Positions 52,063 through 61,193 of a DNA stretch of 64,000 bases are shown here, in pieces (positions within the stretch are counted from its first letter, which is position 1; each line of letters starts with the position of its first letter). This stretch comes from JAJPHI01 sp035541875. GTDB taxonomy: Bacteria > Desulfobacterota > Binatia > Binatales > Binataceae. The notes under the pieces are model-generated. The model was not told where the DNA came from. It did no database searches and worked only from the letters and a program-made list of their open reading frames with translations. The DNA lies in the NCBI GenBank assembly GCA_035541875.1, contig DATKML010000041.1:1-64000 (forward strand). The letters are read 5' to 3'. The position numbers and the translations under genes were made by a program.

Positions 52063-53733
52063 CTAAGCTACCTTGGAGACGACCTCCACCGGTTGTCGAT
52101 CGCTTGGCTCAACGAGATATCCGACCCACTTTTCCAGCGTGGCAGCCAAATCCTCAGGAGCTACGGGCTTCGCCAAATAATCGTCCATCCCGCAGGGGAG
52201 GCATTGCTCGCGATCGCCTGCCAAGGCGTATCCCGTAACCCCGATAATGATCGTTCGGTGATTGCCCTTTTCCTGGCGACGGATAGCGCGGGTGGCTGAA
52301 TAGCCATCCATTTCCGGCATTTGGCAGTCCATCAACACGATGTCGTAGTTCTTTAGTTCGAGAGCCTCGAGTGCCTCACGCCCGGTATCGACGACATCGG
52401 CGCGGACTCCAATTCGTTCCATCGTGCGCAATTCGACTTGCTGATTCACCGGATTGTCCTCGACGAGCAGGATCCGGATGCGCTTGCGAACTGCCTCGGG
52501 CAGTTGGCTCCTTAGATCACTCAGACGGCGAGGCTTCGATTCCAAGGTTTCTGACGCTGCAATGCCTGGATCATTCTTTTTTTGCACGATCGTGCTGAGG
52601 ACAGTTCCGATCGTCGCACCGGTTTCTGGAGCAGGCCACGGATATCGAGCGCTCGGATCTGAGTGTCGGACGGTCGCGCGCCGACAGCGTGAATCGCGAT
52701 AATTGTGGTGTTGTTCAGTGCGGTGTCGGACGCGATCGCCCGCGCGATCACGAACCCTTCCCCGGCGGGCGCGGGCAATTCGATAAGTTGCCGCATCAAA
52801 GGGACGAAGCTGAGAAGCGGCACGCTTGAGCGCGACTATGGCAGCGGCCGGGTTGCTCACAAATTCGCATTCGATCGAGAGATCTCTCGCATGTTGCTGG
52901 AGTGCAGTTGCGGCGGCGCTGCTGCGGTCGAAGGCCAAAAGGCGCATTCCCGCCAGACACGAACTGTCGGGCGCTTCTGCCCGAGAGTCCGCCGTCGCAC
53001 GCGTGAAAGCTGTAGTGAACCAGAAGGTCGAGCCGCCTCTTGGCTGGCTCTGGACCCCGATACTACCGCCCATCAGTTCCACCAACTGAGCGCAGATCGC
53101 GAGACCGAGGCCGGTGCCGCCGAATTTCCGCGTGGTTGAACCGTCACCTTGCGCGAACGCCCGAAAGAGATAACGCTGCGCGTCGAGCGGAATACCGATA
53201 CCGGTGTCTTTCACAATAAAGCGGAGGAGCAACTGCTCCGAGTTGTCGCTCGGGGCCAACCCTACCCGAAGGCTTACTTCACCGTAGGGCGTGAATTTGA
53301 TGGCGTTGCTCAACAGATTGCTCAGGACCTGGCAGAGCCGAGTCCAGTCCCCGCTGAGCGCGGCGGGTACGTCGCTATCGACGTAGGAGACTAGCTCGAT
53401 ACCCCTGCTCTCGGCCTGTTCGGTAAACAGCGCGATGACACTTTCAACAGCAAGGTTGAGGTTGAAATCGTTGGAGTTCAGCGCAACTTTACCCGCAGCG
53501 ATTTGAGAATAATCAAGCACGTCGCTCACAATCCGGAGCAAGGCGTCGGCGCTCTGCCGCGCGATATCCACCATTTCGCGCTGTTTATTGGTCAGGTGCG
53601 TCTCGAGCAGCAAACGCGTCATCCCCACGATGCCGTTGAGTGGAGTGCGAATTCCGTGGCTCAAGTTGGCGAGGAACTCACCGCGCAGCCTAGCCGACCC
53701 GACGGCGGCATCGCGAGCCGCCCGCTCTTTCAT
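52063..53733 (-). CDS. Hybrid sensor histidine kinase, damaged
   Basis: 556 residues from the ATG at 53733. Order: HisKA (H26 in NLSHGIRTPLNGIVGM, where the residue after His is Gly rather than the usual Glu), HATPase (NLLSNAIKFTPYGEV, DTGIGIP, FGGTGLGLAI), a receiver-like region (about 280-370) and a C-terminal receiver (about 405-530) with the phospho-Asp in YDIVLMDCQMPEMDG. Within the first receiver, about 180 bases (roughly 52600-52780) are read out of frame; the neighbouring frame there encodes the matching GEGFVIARAIASDTALNN piece. Two compensating indels therefore keep the gene open. No N-terminal sensor domain is present. Confidence 0.75.
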   Translation of the reverse strand: MKERAARDAAVGSARLRGEFLANLSHGIRTPLNGIVGMTRLLLETHLTNKQREMVDIARQSADALLRIVSDVLDYSQIAAGKVALNSNDFNLNLAVESVIALFTEQAESRGIELVSYVDSDVPAALSGDWTRLCQVLSNLLSNAIKFTPYGEVSLRVGLAPSDNSEQLLLRFIVKDTGIGIPLDAQRYLFRAFAQGDGSTTRKFGGTGLGLAICAQLVELMGGSIGVQSQPRGGSTFWFTTAFTRATADSRAEAPDSSCLAGMRLLAFDRSSAAATALQQHARDLSIECEFVSNPAAAIVALKRAASQLRPFDAATYRIARARRGRVRDRAGDRVRHRTEQHHNYRDSRCRRATVRHSDPSARYPWPAPETGATIGTVLSTIVQKKNDPGIAASETLESKPRRLSDLRSQLPEAVRKRIRILLVEDNPVNQQVELRTMERIGVRADVVDTGREALEALELKNYDIVLMDCQMPEMDGYSATRAIRRQEKGNHRTIIIGVTGYALAGDREQCLPCGMDDYLAKPVAPEDLAATLEKWVGYLVEPSDRQPVEVVSKVA

Positions 53734-54071
53734 CAAAGGAATCCGATGAATCAGTCTTGTGTCCGATACGGAGAGCTTGGGTCAGATCAAACGGCATCGG
53801 GAATCTCCTGCGGTCGCGCCAAGACTTTCGTCCCGTCCCGATTCTTTGCTGGGGCGGGACGCGGCCACATCACTGCGCGAACACGAAGGGCGCAAGCTTT
53901 GTGCCTCGTTCAGCGGTCGCCAGGAGCGTCCGATGTTTCCGGTTGAAGAAAAATTCCGCGGCGATAGTCGCGTAATCGGAGCGACAGTGTCCCGCTTAGG
54001 AACAATTGTATCTGGACGGCACTCAGAAATTTGAGGCACGATGAGCGCCGAGCGAATCAGAGCTAATCATA
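53734..54071. other. Gap between the histidine kinase and the NHL lipoprotein
   Basis: 338 bases between divergent genes. I see no gene. The kinase lacks a sensor domain, so lost N-terminal coding sequence may once have lain here; I find no convincing remnant in the minus-strand frames. Promoters for both genes probably lie here. Confidence 0.4.
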
Positions 54072-55007
54072 ATGATCACCCTTCGGTTTCCCGTTTCACT
54101 GCTAATCCGAGTTTGTCTTGCTGCGACTTTGTTCTGCGCCGGCTGTTCGCACGGCAACAGCGTTGGGGTCTCCTCGACTTCCAAGCAGAAGATGTTCGTG
54201 ACGATAGCCGACTCCTCCCAGATACAGGTCTTTCGAAATGCGGCTGAAGGTGCGGAGCCCAAGCAGACCATCAAGGAGAGCGCCTCCGATCGTCCGGTCG
54301 ATTGCTCGATCAATTACGCGGGCGAAGTGTACGTGGCCAACCAGAACGGCAACGTTAGGGTCTATGGCGCGGGCCGCGACGAAGTCTACCGGTTGATCAA
54401 AAATTACCAGGGGCCGCATACCCGTCTTGAGCATCCGGTCGGGATAGCAGTGAATCTCGCCGGCAGCTTCTATGTTGCCGATGCAGGAAACGGCCACGGT
54501 CGAGTGGAGTGGTTCTCGGGTGGCGCTAACGAGGATATCTTCCCGGACAAAGTGTTGGAGGGGGCGGACACCGGGATCAGCGAACCGGGAGGCGTAGCGA
54601 TTGATGGTTCCGGGCGTACCTTCGTCACGGATCGCAAATCCAATCGCGTCCTGATTTTTGATCCGAATGCCCATGACGATGACGCGCCGATCGTCATGCT
54701 CGATGGGTTGCATCAGCCCGGTCGTATCGCCGTCGACGACCTCGTGAATCTCTACGTGGTGAACGGAGACAACAGTGTGGTGGTGCTGAGCTCCACCGGT
54801 CCTGAGAGCTGGGGTCCCCCCGTGACGATAACCGACAAACTGACAAGCCCGGGAGCAATCGCGACGAATCAATCGAGCCAGATTGCAGTTGGCGCAAATG
54901 GTGGTATTTGGTTCTTTGCAACCGACTCTCAGCGTGAAAGCGACCCCCTGTTCCATTGGGATGCGAGTTCGCCACAAACGAATCCTTCCGGGGTCTGTTT
55001 TCATTGA
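54072..55007 (+). CDS. NHL-repeat beta-propeller lipoprotein
   Basis: 311 residues. The signal peptide ends in a lipobox FCAGC at residues 21-25. The rest has blades of the NHL/SMP-30-like type (LEHPVGIAVNLAGSFYVADAG, ISEPGGVAIDGSGRTFVTDR, LHQPGRIAVDDLVNLYVVNG). It is anchored in the envelope, likely the outer membrane; ligand unknown. Followed 39 bases later by the double CaiB gene. Confidence 0.85.
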   Translation: MITLRFPVSLLIRVCLAATLFCAGCSHGNSVGVSSTSKQKMFVTIADSSQIQVFRNAAEGAEPKQTIKESASDRPVDCSINYAGEVYVANQNGNVRVYGAGRDEVYRLIKNYQGPHTRLEHPVGIAVNLAGSFYVADAGNGHGRVEWFSGGANEDIFPDKVLEGADTGISEPGGVAIDGSGRTFVTDRKSNRVLIFDPNAHDDDAPIVMLDGLHQPGRIAVDDLVNLYVVNGDNSVVVLSSTGPESWGPPVTITDKLTSPGAIATNQSSQIAVGANGGIWFFATDSQRESDPLFHWDASSPQTNPSGVCFH

Positions 55008-55045
55008 GTCGGTGCTGACTTCGCATAGACAGGGAGGGCTCGACG

Positions 55046-57457
55046 ATGCCCGGACCAATAAGCAGTGAGACACGGGTGCTGGATCTTTCGGAGCGATCGC
55101 CGGCTGCCGCGATTGCCGGAATGGTCCTTGCGGACCTGGGCGCCGAAGTAATTCGGGTCGAACCGCCCGGAGGCGATCCCGTACGGTCGCTGGCCGGATC
55201 AAAGGTGTGGTTACGCGGTCAGAAGAGCGTGACGATTGGCCCCGCCGAAGTACAAAGCGGGGCGTGGCAGGCGCTAAGCGATTCTGCCGACGTGATTATC
55301 GACACCGCGCAACCGTGGATTCTCAAGCCGACCGGCTTGCTCGATCGAAGCAATCGTCCAAGCCGGCAAATTCACGCCGTCGTGACCGCCTATCCGCGCA
55401 CGATCAACGATATCGAGCCGGCGGGATCGGGCGGCAATGATCCTGTCTGCGGTGAACTGATCGAAGCACTGTACGGGATGCAGAACTTTCAGCAGGGTGT
55501 GCGTCCTGAAGGTCCGCACTTTCTGGGTTGGCCGCATGCAATCTATGGCGCCGCCTGGATGCTCCAAATCGGGATTCTTGGTGCGCTCTATGAGCGCGCT
55601 CATTCAGGAGTCGGTCAGGTGGTGACGACGTCCTTGCTCGACGGCGCCGCGATTCTCAGCAACGTGCGTTGGCTAGGCGGCAAGAAGATGGGACCCTCGC
55701 TGCTGACCGGCAGCCGTATTACCACCCGTCCCAGCAATCTGCGCCTGATAGTCGGGCTCTTCGAGTGCTCGGACGGTTACTGGATCCAGGTGCATACGGG
55801 GCCGCGTGGCGCGTTCGATCGGATGCTGAAGGTCGTGGGGCGGGAAGATCTGATCGTCGAGAACGCAGGCGTTCATATCTTGGCAACGCCGCTCGATCCG
55901 GCTGTGTCCAAGGACCTGTGGGAATACCTCGATCGTTTCTTCAAAACGAAGCCTTCGAGCCATTGGTGCGAGGTTCTTGCCAAGGCGGATGTCTGCTGCA
56001 TGCCTGCGCTCAAGCCCGGTGAAGCCCTATGGCTTGAACAGATGGAGAAAAATGGGCTGGTCGATATTGCGCCCGATGGCCAGCGGATGCTCGGCAAACT
56101 TGCCAAGTACAGCCGCACCGCCATTGCACCGCAGCGCGCGGTTCCGGCCGCCGGCCAGCATAACGCAATCCTGTCTGCCGGTAGTTCGGAAGCGACTAAT
56201 GGCGCAAAGAGCAACGTAGCCGTAAGTGTGTCGAGCGATCGCAAACGAATCGGACCGCTGGACGGGATTCTGGTGCTGGACTTTGGCGCGTACATGGCGG
56301 GTCCCTTCGCGAATCGCCTTTTCGCCGATCTTGGCGCCCGGGTAATCAAGGTCGAAGAGTATGGCGGCGACCCGATGCGTGGACCGCAGCTCAGCTCGTT
56401 CCTTGGCGTGCAGCGCGGCAAGGAGAGTATCGCGGTCGATCTGAAATCACCTGAAGGCAAGCAGATTGCGCTCGACCTCGTGCGCAAGGCCGACGCGGTC
56501 CATCACAACCTGCGGGCGGGCGCGATGGAGAGGCTGGGTGTCGGATGGGAGCAGCTCAGCGCTATCAATCCACGGCTGATCTTCTGCCACTCGTCGGGCT
56601 ACGGCAACGACGGCCCGTGGTCGAAGTTGCCGACCTTCGAACCGCTGCACTCCGCGATCACGGGGATGCTCGCCCGCACCGGTGGGGAGGGCAACATGCC
56701 CGATCATTACCTCACTCACATGGATTATGGTTGCGGACTGACCTCCTGCACGATGGTGCTGGCGGCTCTGGTCGAACGCGAGCAGAGCGGACGCGGGCAA
56801 TATCTGGAAGTGCCGCAGACCGGCGCCGGGCTGTTCGCGATGTCTGACGTGCATGGTCTCGAAGCGAACAAGTCGGAGACTTTTCCACTCGATCGCAATC
56901 AGCGTGGTCATGCCCCGACCAATGGTCTATATCGCACGAGCGATGGCTGGATTGTGATCGCTTGCTACAGCGATCGCGAATGGAGCGGTGTGCGCCGGGC
57001 CCTAGGACTAAGCGGCGAGTGGCCGACTTTCGCGTCGGCGCGTAATCAACGAATCGATCAGAGCGCAGTGACAGCCCAAATCGATGGAGTCCTTGGGGTG
57101 CTCACCACCGCTTCCGCGTTGCGGCGGCTGCGGGCCGAGCAGGTGCCGTGCGCGAGTCCGGCACCCTTCGCGAGCAACGAGATAATCACTGAACCCACGA
57201 TGGTCTCGCGAGGCGTAATCGTGACGGAAGAGCATCACGATGCCGGTGAAGTCTCCGAGGTTGGCCATACGGTGCGTTTCGGCAATGCGAACACGCGGAA
57301 TCTACGGCCGGCTCCGGTGATCGGTCAGCACACAGTCGCGATTCTGCGCGAGATCGGTCGGAGCGATGCGGAGATTGCGAACCTGATAGAGGGCAAAATC
57401 GTGAACGCGGCCAAAGACACACTGCCGGCGGGGACGACGATCGATAAGCGAGCTTAA
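55046..57457 (+). CDS. Fused double CaiB/BaiF CoA-transferase
   Basis: 803 residues, about twice normal. Two family III domains in one chain: residues about 1-385 (ERSPAAAIAGMVLADLGAEV) and about 405-790 (LDGILVLDFGAYMAGPFANR). The second has the whole pattern, including HMDYGCGLTS where the catalytic Asp is expected. In the first the corresponding region is LGWPHAIYGAAW with no Asp, so its active site is probably lost or altered. The chain may work as a pseudo-dimer. AGGGAGG precedes the ATG. Confidence 0.88.
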   Translation: MPGPISSETRVLDLSERSPAAAIAGMVLADLGAEVIRVEPPGGDPVRSLAGSKVWLRGQKSVTIGPAEVQSGAWQALSDSADVIIDTAQPWILKPTGLLDRSNRPSRQIHAVVTAYPRTINDIEPAGSGGNDPVCGELIEALYGMQNFQQGVRPEGPHFLGWPHAIYGAAWMLQIGILGALYERAHSGVGQVVTTSLLDGAAILSNVRWLGGKKMGPSLLTGSRITTRPSNLRLIVGLFECSDGYWIQVHTGPRGAFDRMLKVVGREDLIVENAGVHILATPLDPAVSKDLWEYLDRFFKTKPSSHWCEVLAKADVCCMPALKPGEALWLEQMEKNGLVDIAPDGQRMLGKLAKYSRTAIAPQRAVPAAGQHNAILSAGSSEATNGAKSNVAVSVSSDRKRIGPLDGILVLDFGAYMAGPFANRLFADLGARVIKVEEYGGDPMRGPQLSSFLGVQRGKESIAVDLKSPEGKQIALDLVRKADAVHHNLRAGAMERLGVGWEQLSAINPRLIFCHSSGYGNDGPWSKLPTFEPLHSAITGMLARTGGEGNMPDHYLTHMDYGCGLTSCTMVLAALVEREQSGRGQYLEVPQTGAGLFAMSDVHGLEANKSETFPLDRNQRGHAPTNGLYRTSDGWIVIACYSDREWSGVRRALGLSGEWPTFASARNQRIDQSAVTAQIDGVLGVLTTASALRRLRAEQVPCASPAPFASNEIITEPTMVSRGVIVTEEHHDAGEVSEVGHTVRFGNANTRNLRPAPVIGQHTVAILREIGRSDAEIANLIEGKIVNAAKDTLPAGTTIDKRA

Positions 57458-57489
57458 ACGAACGCGATTGAGCAACGGAGGTTTCAGGG

Positions 57490-58149
57490 ATGAGCGCAAT
57501 CTACGGTGGATCGCATCGCGCTTTGCAGGCGGCGTTTGATACGACTGCGCTTGCCGATCGCATCGAAGAATCGATCATTCGGCCACAGCTCTCCGGTGAT
57601 CAAAAGGCCTTTATTGAGAGCCGCGATATGTTCTTTCTCACCACGATCGATGAGCGTGGCTATCCGACCTGCTCATACAAAGGTGGCGCACGAGGCTTTG
57701 TGCGCGTGCTCGATCCGAAGACGATCGTTTTCCCGAGCTACAACGGTAACGGGATGTTCCTCTCGATGGGTAATATCGCGGCGAGCGCGAAAATCGGGAT
57801 GTTGTTTATCGATTTCGAAACACCCCATCGCTTGCGGGTCCATGGCGATGCGACGATTGATCGCAATGACCCGATGTTGTCGGAATTTGTCGGCGCGGAA
57901 CTACTAGTGCGCGTATCCGTGATCGAGACCTTCATCAACTGCCCAAGGTATGTGCATCGGTATCAGCGCGTCGAAACTTCCAAGTACGCGCCTCAAGTCG
58001 GAAGCCCCGCGCCGCCTCCGCCGCAATGGAAACGAATCGATTCGTTGCAGGACGCACTGCCGGAGCGCGAGCGCAATCTCGCCCATGGCATGGGCGGGAC
58101 TATCACGTTCGAAGATTACGCCGCGATGGTGATCAAGAACGAAGGCTGA
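57490..58149 (+). CDS. Pyridoxamine 5'-phosphate oxidase-like (split-barrel FMN) protein
   Basis: 219 residues. Split-barrel features are FIESRDMFFLTTIDERGYPTCS, KTIVFPSYNGNGMFLSMGNI and AKIGMLFIDFETPHRLRVHG. It probably binds FMN or a deazaflavin (F420) and reduces or oxidises a small substrate; true PNPOx activity is unlikely. GGAGG lies before the start, 33 bases after the CoA-transferase stop, so likely one transcript. Confidence 0.87.
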   Translation: MSAIYGGSHRALQAAFDTTALADRIEESIIRPQLSGDQKAFIESRDMFFLTTIDERGYPTCSYKGGARGFVRVLDPKTIVFPSYNGNGMFLSMGNIAASAKIGMLFIDFETPHRLRVHGDATIDRNDPMLSEFVGAELLVRVSVIETFINCPRYVHRYQRVETSKYAPQVGSPAPPPPQWKRIDSLQDALPERERNLAHGMGGTITFEDYAAMVIKNEG

Positions 58150-58165
58150 TTCTTAGAGCAATCGA

Positions 58166-59173
58166 CTACGGATTGTGGCCGCTCTGGATCTGATCCTCAG
58201 CGGCCTTCATTTTTTGCAATGCGTCGGCTGGAATCTTTCCTTCGAGTTGCGGATTGAGCACTACGCGGACCATCCCGTCGCGCATGCCGAATTCGATCAT
58301 CCCGGGATGAAAGCTGCCGGCTTTGACCTCGCTCGCGACTTTCACCATCGCGTCTGGAATCGACGTGACACCGCTCGCGATCACCACTTCAGGCGCGACA
58401 CTGTTCTGATTGCGATTCGCTCCGAAGGCGTAAATATGCGCCTGGCGAGCTGCTTCAAATACGCCGAGGCCCGCCGCGTCCGCATCGTGGAAGAGAAAGT
58501 CGGCACCCTGACTTATCTGTGCGAGTGCCGCCTCCTTGGCCGCGCCGACATCATCGAAGTTGCCGGTGAAACTTGTGACGACCCGGCCTCCGGGTCTGGC
58601 AGAGACGAAGCCGCGTCGAAAACCTTCGAAGGTAAGTTTGATCGCCGGCAATTCGATACCACCAATCGCGCCGGCCACCCCGCTATGGGACATCGCGCCT
58701 GCTAACACCCCCTCGACATAGGCCGCTTCCTCGATCTTGAAGCTCATTGAGGCGACGTTGCTGGAGGAGCCACTACCGGAAGTCACCACGAACGTCGTTG
58801 CGGGAAAATCGCGCCCGGCCTTAAGCGCGGAGTCCGTGTACTCGAAGCCGTGGGCGAAGATCAGGTTGAAGTGGCGGGACGCAAAATCGCGGAAGGAATC
58901 ATCGAAGTCGGCCGGCGAGGTTGTCTGGACCGTGGCCACCTCGGCACTTAATCCCTTTTTGATCGCCTGCAAACCGTCGTAGGCGGCTGCATTCCAGCCC
59001 GCGTCACTGACTGGTCCCGGCGTCAGCAAGGCTACGCTAAAGGCTGGTGCCGCTGCGCCCGAGGTTTGCGGCGAATCGCCGCCCGATCGGCATGAGGTCG
59101 TAACAGCGCCAAAAAGGATAGCGGCGGTAAGGATGAGAGCTCTGGAAGCGGATAAAGCGGCTAATTTTAGCAT
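58166..59173 (-). CDS. BMP (Med/PnrA-like) family substrate-binding lipoprotein
   Basis: 335 residues. Signal peptide with TTSC lipobox at about residue 29. The periplasmic binding fold includes LLTPGPVSDAGWNAAAYDGLQA, FDDSFRDFASRHFNLIFAHG and VLAGAMSHSGVAGAIGGIELPA, as in Med/PnrA lipoproteins. These bind nucleosides or related ligands for an ABC importer, which is not in this window. Divergent from the MltD-like gene. Confidence 0.9.
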   Translation of the reverse strand: MLKLAALSASRALILTAAILFGAVTTSCRSGGDSPQTSGAAAPAFSVALLTPGPVSDAGWNAAAYDGLQAIKKGLSAEVATVQTTSPADFDDSFRDFASRHFNLIFAHGFEYTDSALKAGRDFPATTFVVTSGSGSSSNVASMSFKIEEAAYVEGVLAGAMSHSGVAGAIGGIELPAIKLTFEGFRRGFVSARPGGRVVTSFTGNFDDVGAAKEAALAQISQGADFLFHDADAAGLGVFEAARQAHIYAFGANRNQNSVAPEVVIASGVTSIPDAMVKVASEVKAGSFHPGMIEFGMRDGMVRVVLNPQLEGKIPADALQKMKAAEDQIQSGHNP

Positions 59174-59319
59174 GGAACGTGAATTGCTGTCGGTTAGGCT
59201 AATTGAAAGTTATTGACTATTTAAGGGCTCAGAAATATTCGGTATAAGTCTGGTTGGTAGCCGTGGACGAGGATGTGTGGCGACTCTTCGAAGCCGCGAC
59301 CGAGAGAGAGCCGTAGACC

Positions 59320-60420
59320 ATGTTGAGAAGTATCGGAAAAGCGCTAGCGGGAGCATTGTTGGGCATCGCGTTGCTTAACGGTAACGGGAATGCCGGCACC
59401 TTTCCCCGACCCGCTGCGGTCGAGAGCAACGTCCAATTTTGGGTGGACGTTTTTACGGGCTACGGCGAGCGCGACTTCATTATCCACGATAAAGATCAGG
59501 TTTGGCGCGTATATCAGGTGATGCATCTACCCGGCGAGGGTGCGCCCGGTCGTTCCGATGTCGACTCGATGAATGACTACCTCAAGATGAAATACTCCGG
59601 CATCCTGAAGCGGCTCGCCACTGGTGCTCAACCTGCAGATTACGACGAACGGCGGGTCGCGGAACTCTTCAAGGGTGAGCCGCTTTCAGCCTACACCTTG
59701 GCGGCAGAGAATCTGCGCGTACAGCAGGGGATGCGCCAGCGTTTTGCCGAGGGTATCCTGCGCAGCCGCTACTACCGGCCCACGATGGAGCGGATTTTCC
59801 GGGCCGCCGGATTGCCGGCTGAGCTGGTGACCCTGGCCGAGATCGAATCGGGCTTTCAGAGCAGCGCCAAATCGGGAGCCGGAGCAGTTGGGATTTGGCA
59901 ATTCACGCGTGACACGGGCAAGGAATACATGCGTATCACCCGCTATCACGACGATCGGCTCGATCCGACGACCGAAACCCACGCGGCCGCCGAATTACTG
60001 CGATCGAACTACAACGCGTTGGGCAATTGGCCGCTCGCCATTACGGCTTACAACTATGGTACCGGCGGGATGGCCAATGCCGCGAGCCAGTACAACAGCG
60101 ACTACGAGAAGATCGTCCGCAATTACGGCGGATCGCGGTTCGGCTTCGCCTCAAAGAATTATTATCCGGAGTTTCTGGCCGCCTTACAGGTCCATGAGTA
60201 CGAGGATAAGTACTTCCCGGAGCTGAAGTATCAGGAGACCCCTGTGCCTCCGCCGGTAAGGACCGACTTTGCGCCGCCGCATCATGCAGCATCGGTTCAT
60301 CGCGTGTCGACTCACCGCTCCTCTCATCGCACGCGGTCCCGACGCTCTGCTGCCCGCACGATTCGAGTGCGCGGGCAACAGTCGCGTCTAGCCGAGAGCG
60401 GGGGCACTACACCGAGCTAA
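59320..60420 (+). CDS. MltD-like membrane-bound lytic transglycosylase
   Basis: 366 residues. Signal segment at about 5-25. The SLT domain has the catalytic Glu in TLAEIESGFQSSAKSGAGAVGI followed by WQFTRDTGKEYM and ITAYNYGTGG. No LysM is present; instead the last 45 residues are rich in His, Ser and Arg (HRSSHRTRSRRSAART). It cuts peptidoglycan in the periplasm. Its end overlaps the convergent GST gene by 14 bases. Confidence 0.9.
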   Translation: MLRSIGKALAGALLGIALLNGNGNAGTFPRPAAVESNVQFWVDVFTGYGERDFIIHDKDQVWRVYQVMHLPGEGAPGRSDVDSMNDYLKMKYSGILKRLATGAQPADYDERRVAELFKGEPLSAYTLAAENLRVQQGMRQRFAEGILRSRYYRPTMERIFRAAGLPAELVTLAEIESGFQSSAKSGAGAVGIWQFTRDTGKEYMRITRYHDDRLDPTTETHAAAELLRSNYNALGNWPLAITAYNYGTGGMANAASQYNSDYEKIVRNYGGSRFGFASKNYYPEFLAALQVHEYEDKYFPELKYQETPVPPPVRTDFAPPHHAASVHRVSTHRSSHRTRSRRSAARTIRVRGQQSRLAESGGTTPS

Positions 60421-61090
60421 GCGAACTCGCGTCCGCAACTTTTGTCCGCGGGCTAATTGCGCGATAGCTCGTGCGCTCGCGCAGGCGTTGCAGGTAAGAC
60501 TTCACGTTCGGCAGGCTGTCGAGGGACATCTGGTCTACGTCGAGCACCATCGCGACCATCATCAGGCCGACATCAGCCATCGAGAACTCGCCGCATACGT
60601 AACCGCCTTCGGGAGCGTTGCCTAGAATCGGCTCGATGTAGGGCAAGTCGCGGGAGCGCAAACTCTCTCGCCCTTTTTCCATCCGCGCCTGATCGCGCTT
60701 GTCAGGTTCGCTCCAGTAAGGCATCCAGATCAGCGGCAAACTTCCCACGAGGATTGCTTCGTCGACGAACTGCTCGACCATCCGGACTTGGGCGCGGGCA
60801 ACCGGATCCTTCCGAGGAATCAACGCAGGCCACGAATAACAATCTTCCAGATACTCACCGATGACCGTCGAGTCGTAGATCGTAACCGCGCCGTCTTCGA
60901 TATAGGGAACTTTGCCGAGCGGATGATGCGCCAGCATCTCGGGCGGTTTCTTCCAGAGATTACCCGGCGGAAGATTTTCGATCCGGTAAGGGATGCGCTT
61001 TTCTTCCAGAACCACCTTGGTCTTGCTTGCGTGGGTCGAGCGGAGAGTGCCCCACGGATAATCCCGTTCCGTCGTGTACAAAACGATCAT
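60407..61090 (-). CDS. Glutathione S-transferase family protein
   Basis: 227 residues with the thioredoxin-like N-domain (KTKVVLEEKRIPYRIENLP, HPLGKVPYIEDGAVTIYDSTVI) and the helical C-domain (AQVRMVEQFVDEAILV, EFSMADVGLMMVAMVL). The N-terminal site has Ser near SK/THASKTK rather than Tyr. Detoxification or beta-etherase/maleylacetoacetate isomerase-like roles are possible. Divergent from glnE. Confidence 0.9.
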   Translation of the reverse strand: MIVLYTTERDYPWGTLRSTHASKTKVVLEEKRIPYRIENLPPGNLWKKPPEMLAHHPLGKVPYIEDGAVTIYDSTVIGEYLEDCYSWPALIPRKDPVARAQVRMVEQFVDEAILVGSLPLIWMPYWSEPDKRDQARMEKGRESLRSRDLPYIEPILGNAPEGGYVCGEFSMADVGLMMVAMVLDVDQMSLDSLPNVKSYLQRLRERTSYRAISPRTKVADASSLSSV

Positions 61091-61193
61091 TGCAAACCGT
61101 CTCCTAAAGAATTTGGCTTAACCGCACGCGATTTGATCGCACGGTATCAAGTGAAAACCAGATTACCCGCGATCTGTTAAAGTAAACAGAGCG

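Noticed and set aside
54102..55202. 366-residue minus-strand frame
   Set aside because: Antisense to the NHL lipoprotein and the start of the double CaiB gene, both of which have signal/RBS and family motifs.
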